A DNA stretch of 6,036 nt from Syntrophomonadaceae bacterium (GCA_003551865.1 PUNU01000162.1:1-6036); one strand, 5' to 3'. Shown: positions 1 through 5,067, numbered from the stretch's first letter. Notes: generated by a model from the sequence alone, not told the origin. A program made the numbers and translations.

Positions 1-35
1 CCGCTTCGAGGGTTCGAATCCCTCTCTCTCCGCCA
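1..35 (+). tRNA. tRNA-Ser, 3' part only (cut by window start)
   Basis: This is the 3' end of a tRNA. A five-pair T-stem (8-12 with 20-24) closes the loop TTCGAAT, followed by the 3' acceptor strand TCTCTCC (25-31), discriminator G32 and an encoded CCA (33-35). The bases at 1-7 look like the 3' side of a long class II variable arm. A class II tRNA with G as discriminator points to serine rather than leucine (usually A). The anticodon is outside the window, so the isoacceptor is unknown. Confidence 0.75.
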
Positions 36-38
36 TAT

Positions 39-116
39 GCGCCCGTAGCTCAGTCCGGATAGAGTAACTGACTACGAATCAGGAGGTCGCAGGTTCAAAT
101 CCTGCCGGGCGCACCA
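39..116 (+). tRNA. tRNA-Arg (anticodon ACG)
   Basis: A complete cloverleaf. The acceptor stem GCGCCCG (39-45) pairs fully with CGGGCGC (106-112), followed by discriminator A113 and encoded CCA. The D-stem is GCTC (48-51) with GAGT (62-65). The anticodon loop 72-78 reads CTACGAA, giving anticodon ACG at 74-76, which reads CGN arginine codons after A34 is deaminated to inosine. The T-stem GCAGG/CCTGC encloses TTCAAAT. The outermost anticodon-stem pair (A67/G83) is a mismatch. It lies three bases after the tRNA-Ser and is probably co-transcribed with it. Confidence 0.97.
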
Positions 117-122
117 GTAAAC

Positions 123-175
123 AAAGGGGTTTTGAGCTTCCTGGAACAACAAAAAGAAGCTAAAACCCCTTTCTT
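123..175 (+). terminator. Rho-independent terminator after the tRNAs, probably two-sided
   Basis: A long stem pairs AAAGGGGTTTTGAGCTTC (123-140) with GAAGCTAAAACCCCTTT (156-172); one bulged base, G134, interrupts it. A T-rich tail follows. Read on the other strand the same hairpin is followed by TTTGTTT, so it could also stop the minus-strand thiolase and crotonase transcript that runs toward it from 297. The loop is about 15 nt. Confidence 0.8.
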
Positions 176-296
176 ATAAGCTTCTGACAACTTTAAGTGC
201 ATTTCTTTTCTATGTTCATCTATAGCATTGCAATAATATTTCAAGAGCTGGCCTCATGGAACTGCTTTAAATGGGACCAAAAACGTTTGCCTTTCG

Positions 297-1076
297 CTAA
301 AATTTGCCATGGCCTCTGTCTCCCTTGCTAAACCGGGAGGCGCCCGCCTCGGCCTCACCGCTTTCAATTACTTTTAGCCCCAGGGCAAACTCCTGTTTCA
401 TGCCCTGGTAAAGATCCCGGTTAGAACCCTCGTATGCCGCCCGGCGGTCGTTCCGCAGGCACTGCTGCGGAAACCGGGAGAGCTGTAGCGCCAGATTTTC
501 CGCTTCCCGCCGGGAAGAGCCTGTCTTTACCACCCGGTTGGCCAGCCCCATCTCCCGGGCCTCCTCCGCCCCCACCGCTCTCCCGGTGAGAATCAGGTCC
601 ATAGCCCGGCTCATTCCGATCAGGCGGGGCAAGCGCTGGGTGCCCCCGTCCACCAGGGGAACCCCGAAGCGCCGGCAGAAGACGCCGAAGACGGCGTCTT
701 CTTCCACCACCCGCAGATCGCACCAGCAGGCCAGCTCCAGGCCGCCGGCTACGGCATAACCCGATACCGCGGCGATGACCGGCTTGGAAAGCTGCAGCCT
801 GGTGGGCCCCATGGGGGCGTCATCTTCCATATTGCGGTTTAGACGGTTGGCTTCATCCCGGGAGAGACCGGCAACCCCCTTTAAATCGGCCCCGGCACAG
901 AAAGTTCCCCCGCTGCCCCACAGCACGGCCGCATGCAGATCGGGGTCGCGGTCAAAGTCGCGGAAGGCGGCGGCCAGCAGGTCCGCAGTCTCCCGATCCA
1001 CCGCGTTTTTAACCCGGGGTCGGTTAATGATTACCGTGGCCACCTTGTCTCTTTTTTCCACCAGGACTTTTTCCAA
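297..1076 (-). CDS. Crotonase / enoyl-CoA hydratase family protein
   Basis: A 259-aa cytoplasmic protein of the crotonase superfamily, the usual length for this family. Members bind acyl-CoA thioesters and stabilise an enolate in an oxyanion hole; the classic member hydrates trans-2-enoyl-CoA. Visible motifs are the oxyanion-hole segment FCAGADLKG (59-67), KPVIAAVSGYAVAGG (98-112), ELACWCD (114-120) and GGTQRLPRLIG (144-154). Glu114 matches catalytic Glu144 of rat crotonase, but the Glu164 position holds Cys134 in the segment FGVFCRRFG, so classical two-Glu hydratase activity is doubtful and the true reaction is open. I chose the TTG start at 1076 because AAAGGGAGG lies 8 nt upstream and the family N-terminus begins there. 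An upstream in-frame ATG at 1190 would add 38 unlike residues inside the thiolase gene. It follows the thiolase stop by 25 nt and is surely co-transcribed. Confidence 0.93.
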   Translation of the reverse strand: MEKVLVEKRDKVATVIINRPRVKNAVDRETADLLAAAFRDFDRDPDLHAAVLWGSGGTFCAGADLKGVAGLSRDEANRLNRNMEDDAPMGPTRLQLSKPVIAAVSGYAVAGGLELACWCDLRVVEEDAVFGVFCRRFGVPLVDGGTQRLPRLIGMSRAMDLILTGRAVGAEEAREMGLANRVVKTGSSRREAENLALQLSRFPQQCLRNDRRAAYEGSNRDLYQGMKQEFALGLKVIESGEAEAGASRFSKGDRGHGKF

Positions 1077-1101
1077 TAGCAGCGCCTCCCTTTGAATATT
1101 T

Positions 1102-2310
1102 TTATACCTCCAGGAGCACCGAATCCCCCTGGGCCAAACCGCCGCAAATGGCGGCCACCCCGCGTCCGCCTCCCCGGCGGCGCAGCTCATACAGAAGGGT
1201 CATGGTGATGCGGGCCCCGCTGGCCCCCACCGGGTGCCCGATGGCAATGGCTCCGCCGTTGACGTTAATCTTTTCCCGCAAGCTCTCCAGCCTGCCGTTA
1301 TCTTCCCCCGCTAAAATCTTGCTGCTAACCAGGGGCATGGCGGCAAAGGCCTCGTTTATCTCCACCAGGTCTACCTGTTCCAGGGAGAGGCCGCCGGCCC
1401 GCTCCAGGGCTTTTTCAATAGCGGGGGCCGGAGAAACGGCAATAAGGTGAGGCTCTAAGGCCACGCTCCCCGTGCTGCGCAGGGTTGCCAGGGGCTCCAC
1501 CTCCAGCTCTTCCGCCCGGCGACGGGACATCAAGACCAGCGCCGCCGCCCCCGTGTTCATCCCTGGGGCATTTCCCGGAGTGACGGTAGGGCTCCCGTAG
1601 ACGGTAGGGAGCTTGGCCAGCTGTTCCAGGGTCGTATCGGGGCGCGGCTGCTCATCCTGTTCCACGATAACCGCCCCCTTCTTACCGGGAATCTCCACGG
1701 GAAAGATCTCTTCGGCAAATTTCCCCTCCTTTAGGGCCCGGGCATAACGCTGCTGGCTGCGCAGGGCCCAGCTGTCCTGCTCCTCACGGCTCACCCCGTA
1801 CTGCAAAGCGACTTCGCCGGCATCGACGGAGACGGGGTTCCAGTCGGCGTATCCCAGGGCGTAAAGGGGGTCAATCAACCGGGCCGGCCCCAGGCGCTGA
1901 CCCCAGCGCACTTCCGGGGCCAGGTAGGGGGTGCGGCTCATGTTTTCGGCCCCCACCGCCACTACCACCTTCGCCTCACCGCTCTTGATGGAGCGGTATC
2001 CCAGGTGCATGGCGGTCATGGAAGAGCAGCAGGCCCGGTCCAAGGTCAGGGAAACCACCCCGGGGGGCAAGCCCGCCTTCAACAATGCCTGCCGCCCCAG
2101 AACGTTGGTTTCCAGGGCGTTCTCCGGCAGCACGCATGTTCCGTAGTAGAGCTCGTCCACTATTTCCGTCCCCCGGTCCACTCTCTCCAGGACCTCTACG
2201 ATGGCCTTTACCCCCAGCTCCAGGCTGGCGGTATCTTTTAAAGTCCCCCCGAAGCGCCCGAAAGGCGTCCGGGCCGCGGCAACAATAACCACTTCAGTGT
2301 CGTGATGCAT
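1102..2310 (-). CDS. Thiolase family protein (acetyl-CoA C-acyltransferase type)
   Basis: A 402-aa cytoplasmic thiolase, full length for the family. Thiolases cleave 3-ketoacyl-CoA with CoA, or condense two acyl-CoAs, through a Cys acyl-enzyme. Aligned to the Zoogloea enzyme, the nucleophile is Cys94 in DRACCSSMTA. The remaining catalytic set is present: N319 in NEAFA, H359 in GHPVGASGARI and C389 in CGGLAQGDS. The N-terminus VIVAAARTPFGRFGG and the segment GAENMSRTPY are typical. The nucleophile loop is atypical, with D91 where the Zoogloea enzyme has Asn, C95 next to the nucleophile, and S97 where Gly is usual. The ATG at 2310 has AAAGGGAGGAG upstream at normal spacing. It is the first intact gene of the operon with the crotonase, suggesting fatty-acid or other acyl-CoA degradation, or the reverse route. 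Substrate chain length cannot be read from sequence alone. Confidence 0.95.
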   Translation of the reverse strand: MHHDTEVVIVAAARTPFGRFGGTLKDTASLELGVKAIVEVLERVDRGTEIVDELYYGTCVLPENALETNVLGRQALLKAGLPPGVVSLTLDRACCSSMTAMHLGYRSIKSGEAKVVVAVGAENMSRTPYLAPEVRWGQRLGPARLIDPLYALGYADWNPVSVDAGEVALQYGVSREEQDSWALRSQQRYARALKEGKFAEEIFPVEIPGKKGAVIVEQDEQPRPDTTLEQLAKLPTVYGSPTVTPGNAPGMNTGAAALVLMSRRRAEELEVEPLATLRSTGSVALEPHLIAVSPAPAIEKALERAGGLSLEQVDLVEINEAFAAMPLVSSKILAGEDNGRLESLREKINVNGGAIAIGHPVGASGARITMTLLYELRRRGGGRGVAAICGGLAQGDSVLLEV

Positions 2311-2358
2311 AAGGGTTCTCCTCCCTTTCGCAAAGCTCGGTTAAGTATTGTGAACCTT

Positions 2359-2439
2359 TTAGCGATATCCAGTGGCCATAGCCACCCTGGTAATAGCGCT
2401 GCCCGTCAGTCCGGCTCCCAACAAGGCTGAGTTTTTCAC
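2359..2439 (-). pseudogene. Remnant of a 3-hydroxyacyl-CoA dehydrogenase N-terminus
   Basis: From a GTG at 2439, 26 codons run to a TAA at 2359-2361. The peptide contains ALLGAGLTGSAITRV and ends ATGYR. This resembles the first beta-alpha-beta unit of 3-hydroxybutyryl/3-hydroxyacyl-CoA dehydrogenases, whose N-termini typically read like VAVLGAGTMGSGIAQVF followed by a Gly-Tyr pair, with the GxGxxG NAD-binding loop. Those proteins are about 280 aa, so only the tip remains. A +1 shift near 2369 gives about 17 residues beginning DIAKRF and ending RALRKGG, which weakly resemble the next segment of the family, so a frameshift plus deletion is possible. The position directly before a thiolase and crotonase fits a lost operon member. 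The similarity is judged from memory, without alignment. Confidence 0.5.
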
Positions 2440-2534
2440 CTTCAGGGCATTTAACCGACATTGCTTAAATCTTATTGACTTTATTAATATTTTAACATAA
2501 GGGCTGGGCAAAAAAATACTGCAGCGTATCCACC

Positions 2535-2554
2535 CCGGGATTAAGCCCGGTTTT
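2535..2554 (+). terminator. Small GC hairpin with T-tail, orphan terminator-like
   Basis: CCGGG (2535-2539) pairs with CCCGG (2546-2550) around a 6-nt loop, followed by TTTTCTT. It has the form of a plus-strand terminator, but no plus-strand gene precedes it. It may insulate the encapsulin operon from read-through or belong to a small repeat element. The stem is only five pairs. Confidence 0.3.
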
Positions 2555-2633
2555 CTTCGCTATCGGGGTCAGGAGTTTTAGCACCCTGTCCCTTACCCAT
2601 CGATGGAATAGATCCTATTTTCTGGTTTCTGCC

Positions 2634-2671
2634 TTGACCGGAATAAGATGCTGTTATATGCTTGTTATAAG
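2634..2671 (+). promoter_or_regulatory. Probable promoter region of the encapsulin operon
   Basis: A good -35 box, TTGACC, sits at 2634-2639. Candidate -10 boxes are TATGCT (2657-2662, 17-nt spacing) and TATATG (2655-2660, 15-nt). An alternative is an extended -10, TGTTATAAG (2663-2671), without a recognisable -35. The exact start of transcription cannot be fixed. No clear Fur or PerR box was recognised. Confidence 0.4.
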
Positions 2672-2703
2672 AGTATAAATCACTTAAATAAGGAGGTAGC
2701 CAA

Positions 2704-3057
2704 GTGTCCAACTATATAGAACCAACAGAGCAGCTTAGCACTGAAGCGAAAAACTTCGTCCGCGCTCTCCACAGCCTCAGGGAAGAAGTGGAAGCGGTGA
2801 TCTGGTATCATCAGAGGATAGATACTTCTGATGATGACGCTCTGAAAGAAATCCTGAAACATAACCGCGACGAAGAGATTGAGCATGTCTGCATGGTTTT
2901 GGAATGGCTTAGAAGAAATATGCCCGGCTGGGACGAAGAACTGCGAGAAAACCTGTTTACTGAAGGTCCCATCGGCCACCAGGAAGAAGGCAATGAGCAC
3001 CAAGTAAACAATCCATATATACCGGGCAGCCTGAACCTGGGCAGTATGAAAAAATAA
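2704..3057 (+). CDS. Encapsulated ferritin-like protein (encapsulin cargo)
   Basis: A 117-aa protein of the encapsulated ferritin (EncFtn) family. It is a two-helix half-ferritin that, in characterised homologues, assembles into a ring-like decamer and oxidises Fe(II) inside an encapsulin shell. Matching to the Rhodospirillum rubrum protein by motif spacing, the ferroxidase ligands are E28, E58 and H61, the conserved Trp-Tyr pair is W34-Y35, and the acidic entry-site residues are E27 and E30. The signatures are SLREEVEA, WYHQRID and HNRDEEIEH. Residues 87-104 form a flexible linker, and the last residues YIPGSLNLGSMKK (105-117) look like the cargo-loading peptide that docks on the inner shell surface. 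The GTG start at 2704 follows AAGGAGGT. The stop lies 14 nt before the shell gene, so cargo and shell are translated from one message, cargo first. Confidence 0.95.
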   Translation: MSNYIEPTEQLSTEAKNFVRALHSLREEVEAVIWYHQRIDTSDDDALKEILKHNRDEEIEHVCMVLEWLRRNMPGWDEELRENLFTEGPIGHQEEGNEHQVNNPYIPGSLNLGSMKK

Positions 3058-3071
3058 CAGGAGGGATTACT

Positions 3072-3863
3072 ATGGATTTTCTGAAACGCCGGGTGGCGCC
3101 TTTAACGGAAGAAGCCTGGGATGGAATAGATGAAAGAGCAGTGGAGGTTTTGAAAAGCATTCTTACCGCTCGTAAAGTGGTACATGTAGACGGCCCCAAG
3201 GGGTTGAACCATACTGTAATACCCGAAGGACGTTTGACAATTCTTGAGGAAGACTCGGAGGAGGTTTGCACCGGGTTGTTCAAGGTCAAACCTTTGGTTG
3301 AAACCAGGACGAGCTTTACCCTGAACCGCTGGGAAATGGACAATTTAACCAGGGGGGCCCGGGACGTAGACCTGGAACCGCTGGAGGAAGCGGCCCGGAA
3401 AGCGGCCCTGTTTGAAGAGAACGCTATTTTTAATGGTTATGAAAAAGGCGGTATTGAAGGCCTCGTTCAGGCGGCCGAGAAGACCCTGGAATTTGGAAAA
3501 GACGGTTCTTCAATAATGGATGCTGTTACAGACGGTGTTCTCACCCTTCAAAATAACTTTGCCAACCCGCCACTTACCCTGGTTGCCGGGGAAAAAGTTT
3601 GGCACCAGATCAACCATGAAGCCGGGGCGTACCCGCTCTACAAGCAGATCAAGGAGTTAATTGAAGGCGATATCCTATTCTCCTCCGCCCTGGAAGGCGC
3701 ATTACTGCTCCCCTACGACCACGAAGACCTGGAATTAAACCTGGGCATCGATTTTTCGATCGGTTATCAGGATCATGACAGTAAGAATGTCAGGCTTTAT
3801 ATCGCCGAATCGTTCACTTTCAGGGTCCTCGATCCGGCCCTGATAGTTAAATTTACTATCTAA
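3072..3863 (+). CDS. Family 1 encapsulin shell protein
   Basis: A 263-aa HK97-fold shell protein, nearly the same length as the 264-aa Thermotoga maritima encapsulin, whose shell is a 60-subunit T=1 particle. Matching signatures include the N-terminus MDFLKRRVAPLTEEAW, RKVVHVDGPKG, the segment TLNRWEMDNLTRG, FEENAIFNGYEKGGIEGL, and the C-terminal LGIDFSIGYQDHD and SFTFRVLDP. Trp87, which lies at the flavin site in the T. maritima protein, is conserved here at the same number, as is Arg79, so flavin binding is possible but unproven. No phage head genes lie nearby, and the only neighbour on the message is the ferritin-like cargo, so this is a nanocompartment and not a capsid. The ATG at 3072 follows CAGGAGGG at good spacing. 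The product should self-assemble in the cytoplasm and store the iron mineral made by the cargo. Confidence 0.96.
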   Translation: MDFLKRRVAPLTEEAWDGIDERAVEVLKSILTARKVVHVDGPKGLNHTVIPEGRLTILEEDSEEVCTGLFKVKPLVETRTSFTLNRWEMDNLTRGARDVDLEPLEEAARKAALFEENAIFNGYEKGGIEGLVQAAEKTLEFGKDGSSIMDAVTDGVLTLQNNFANPPLTLVAGEKVWHQINHEAGAYPLYKQIKELIEGDILFSSALEGALLLPYDHEDLELNLGIDFSIGYQDHDSKNVRLYIAESFTFRVLDPALIVKFTI

Positions 3864-3869
3864 AGCCGG

Positions 3870-3898
3870 AAGGCTGCCCCGAAAGGGGCAGCCTTTTT
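3870..3898 (+). terminator. Terminator of the encapsulin operon
   Basis: A perfect 11-pair stem, AAGGCTGCCCC (3870-3880) with GGGGCAGCCTT (3885-3895), closes a GAAA tetraloop and runs into TTTTT. It begins 7 nt after the encapsulin stop codon. It should end the two-gene message efficiently. Confidence 0.95.
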
Positions 3899-3900
3899 GG

Positions 3901-3975
3901 TAGTGCGAAAGGGGCCGGGTGTCAGTTTCGCCTGATTCCGGCAGTTTATGATCAGGTGGGTATTTGCCCGCCGAG
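3901..3975. repeat. Hairpin-rich spacer, possible mobile-element end
   Basis: GCGAAA (3905-3910) pairs with TTTCGC (3926-3931), and GGTGGG (3955-3960) pairs with CCCGCC (3967-3972) with one wobble. Two related units, each beginning CAGTTT (3923 and 3942), lie 19 nt apart. The stretch has no gene on either strand that I would accept. It could be the solo end of an insertion sequence (it contains TGTCAG at 3920) or a dispersed intergenic repeat; this is a guess from appearance. Confidence 0.25.
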
Positions 3976-4019
3976 TTGGGGGCACTCATATTCATAGCGT
4001 TCACTGTGTAGGCGCAATT

Positions 4020-4049
4020 TTGACAGATCCAGTGGTGCCTTGATATGAT
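4020..4049 (+). promoter_or_regulatory. Sigma-A-type promoter for the small membrane protein genes
   Basis: A perfect -35 box TTGACA (4020-4025), an 18-nt spacer, and the -10 box TATGAT (4044-4049) preceded by TGA, an extended -10. Transcription would start near 4056 and give a short leader of about 40 nt before the GlsB-type gene. It is the best promoter match in the window and predicts strong basal expression. Confidence 0.8.
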
Positions 4050-4097
4050 GAAAATAAGGAGAAAAACCCTTAATAAATTACCCGGGAGGTGAAAGTG

Positions 4098-4349
4098 TTG
4101 GGCATCCTGTCCTGGGTTATTGTCGGTGCAATTGCCGGCCTGCTCGCAAACCTGATTATGGGGGGCGGCGGGTTTGGACTGATCGGCAGCATCCTGCTTG
4201 GAATTGTCGGCGCCCTGGTGGGCGGATGGCTTTCCACCTCGCTTTTAGGTTTGCCTTATGATGTCACCGGCATTAACCTCACTTCTGTTCTGGTGGCAAC
4301 CGGAGGCGCGGTTATTGTATTATTTGTAGTAGGTTTATTCAGGCGATGA
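4098..4349 (+). CDS. GlsB/YeaQ/YmgE family (transglycosylase-associated) membrane protein
   Basis: An 83-aa, Gly-rich, strongly hydrophobic protein of the Transgly_assoc family. Despite the name no enzymatic activity is established; several members are linked to general or envelope stress. The N-terminus MGILSWVIVGAIAG, the motif ANLIMGGGG, the central GSILLGIVGALVGGWL and the final GAVIVLFVVGLFRR follow the family pattern. Three membrane segments are expected, at about residues 4-21, 28-50 and 62-80. I chose the TTG at 4098 because it gives the family's usual MGILSW start and sits 8 nt after GGAGG. GTG at 4095 is the alternative. The GTG at 4089 overlaps the ribosome binding site and is unlikely. 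It is followed after 37 nt by another small membrane protein gene, with no terminator between. Confidence 0.85.
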   Translation: MGILSWVIVGAIAGLLANLIMGGGGFGLIGSILLGIVGALVGGWLSTSLLGLPYDVTGINLTSVLVATGGAVIVLFVVGLFRR

Positions 4350-4386
4350 GCATACACGGAGATGATTGAAAAGGGAGGTAAAGATG

Positions 4387-4554
4387 ATGGCTAGAAGAAC
4401 AGGAATTACAAAAAGCCTGGGGATGCTGCTGCTGGGCATCTGGCTGATACTGAACGGTCTTTTGCAGCTGGTTAATATTGCCATCCCTGAGGGAGGGACC
4501 ATAATGGCCCTGCTGGCCCTCGCAGCCGGTGTTTTGGTTTTGCTGGGCAAGTAG
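4387..4554 (+). CDS. Small two-helix membrane protein, function unknown
   Basis: A 55-aa protein with a basic N-terminus (MARRTGITK) followed by two hydrophobic helices at about residues 10-29 and 38-53, separated by a short turn (IPEGG). It would sit in the cytoplasmic membrane with both ends probably inside. I do not recognise a named family with confidence, though small proteins with this two-helix pattern are common in Gram-positive bacteria. Two adjacent ATGs exist. The one at 4387 is 8 nt from GGGAGG and is preferred over 4384. An in-frame TTG at 4366 lies upstream of the ribosome binding site and is rejected. It shares the promoter at 4020 with the GlsB-type gene, so a joint role in the envelope is likely. 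Confidence 0.7.
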   Translation: MARRTGITKSLGMLLLGIWLILNGLLQLVNIAIPEGGTIMALLALAAGVLVLLGK

Positions 4555-4584
4555 CACCGCGTACCCATAACCTTAAGATAATAT

Positions 4585-4639
4585 ATGCTCCCCTCTGCGC
4601 AGCCAGGTTTGCAAAAAAACCGGATGCCGGGGGGAGCAT
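4585..4639 (+). other. Long-range stem with nested hairpins, possible structured RNA or terminator
   Basis: ATGCTCCCC (4585-4593) pairs perfectly with GGGGAGCAT (4631-4639), followed by TTTCT. The 37-nt interior holds a small hairpin GGTTT/AAACC (4606-4610 with 4617-4621) and the self-complementary CTGCGCAG (4595-4602). It lies 30 nt after the 55-aa protein's stop, so it may be the 3' end structure of that message or part of a separate RNA. No known RNA family was recognised. Confidence 0.45.
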
Positions 4640-4649
4640 TTCTATGGGG

Positions 4650-4716
4650 GCCGGGTCGACACCCGGAAGTTCCGGCAGCAAGATTATCCCGGCAGTCCCT
4701 GCCGCCCGGCTTTTTT
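4650..4716 (+). terminator. Probable terminator with alternative pairings
   Basis: A run of six T (4711-4716) follows GCCGCCCGGC. Nearest to it, GGCAG (4691-4695) pairs with CTGCC (4699-4703), and outer CC/GG bases can extend this imperfectly. Alternatively GCCGGG (4650-4655) pairs with CCCGGC (4705-4710), competing with a local hairpin CCGGGT/ACCCGG (4651-4656 with 4661-4666). It probably ends the transcript from the 4020 promoter. Confidence 0.55.
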
Positions 4717-5067
4717 AAAGCTTGATCCGGTGGGAAAGTCTTCCCCTTCCGGGATCGTCTCGATGTATTTTGTGCAAAAACCCTGGTCCTGTGTGGCCTG
4801 TCGCCGGGGCGGGTTGCTGTGGAAGGGCCGCTAACCTGGCTGTCACTCCTTGCTTCAATTTTGAATATAAGCACCTGATCACATATAAATGGGCAGTTTG
4901 CTAATAGATTAGTGGGGATTTCGTAATATATTATTAAAATAAACGATGAGCGATCAGAATTACACGTAAGAAATATAATAAGGAGAATTAAAATTAAGTT
5001 ACACTGGTAATAAAAAAGAATCAATTACCTGTTAGGATTTAAAACTACTACAAGGAGTGAATGCGTT
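4717..5067. other. Gene-free stretch between the small membrane genes and the LPPTG gene
   Basis: No convincing gene on either strand. At 4724-4756 an imperfect hairpin is formed by GATCCGG with CCGGGATC around an inner GGGAA/TTCCC stem (4732-4736 with 4741-4745). From about 4850 the sequence becomes strongly AT-rich and contains short dyads: CTAATAGATTAG (4901-4912), TAATATATTA (4924-4933), TTACACGTAA (4960-4969) and TTACACTGGTAA (4999-5010). A consensus -10 box TATAAT (4974-4979) lies between the last two, but no good -35 precedes it. The right part is most likely the promoter and leader of the LPPTG protein gene. Confidence 0.55.
4974..4979 (+). promoter_or_regulatory. Candidate -10 box for the LPPTG protein gene
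   Basis: A perfect TATAAT lies 88 nt upstream of the gene start. The -35 position (around 4951-4957) has no recognisable box, so an activator or another sigma factor might be needed. It is flanked by two TTAC...GTAA dyads. Confidence 0.3.

Larger units (their letters stand above)
2311..2703. other. 393-nt gap between divergent operons
   Basis: No intact gene is visible here. From left to right it holds the thiolase ribosome binding site, the dehydrogenase remnant, an AT-rich stretch around 2461-2500 that could contain the thiolase promoter, two hairpins at 2535-2592, and the leader of the encapsulin operon with possible promoter elements at 2634-2679. A weak minus-strand promoter candidate has TTGCCC (2511 down to 2506) and TATTAA (2489 down to 2484) spaced by 16 nt. 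Both boxes match consensus poorly, so I do not list it separately. Confidence 0.6.

Noticed and set aside
92..116. tRNA-Arg 3' end as an integration site
   Set aside because: No second copy of the tRNA 3' end and no integrase gene were seen in the window, so there is no direct sign of an integrated element.
1077..1190. N-terminal extension of the crotonase from the ATG at 1190
   Set aside because: These 38 residues lie mostly inside the thiolase gene, are unlike the family, and precede the ribosome binding site that serves the TTG at 1076.
2680..3343. Minus-strand frames opposite the cargo and encapsulin genes
   Set aside because: They are antisense shadows of two confidently identified genes and lack ribosome binding sites.
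3072..3863. Prophage major capsid protein instead of encapsulin
   Set aside because: The fold is shared, but length and motifs match family 1 encapsulins, the gene follows a ferritin-like cargo with a docking peptide, and no portal, protease or tail genes are present.
4650..4690. Resemblance to the conserved tip of SRP RNA (CCCGGAAG followed by GCAGCA)
   Set aside because: The spacing and the pairing around the internal loops do not fit the SRP domain IV hairpin, and the full conserved motif is missing.
4722..4904. Plus-strand frame of 60 codons starting with TTG
   Set aside because: It has no ribosome binding site, begins within a hairpin right after a terminator, and has no protein-like pattern.
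4335..5024. Long minus-strand frame of 229 codons
   Set aside because: It lies antisense to the 55-aa gene and across the folded spacer, has no ribosome binding site at its start, and its residues look random (rich in Pro, Arg, Ser and Cys).
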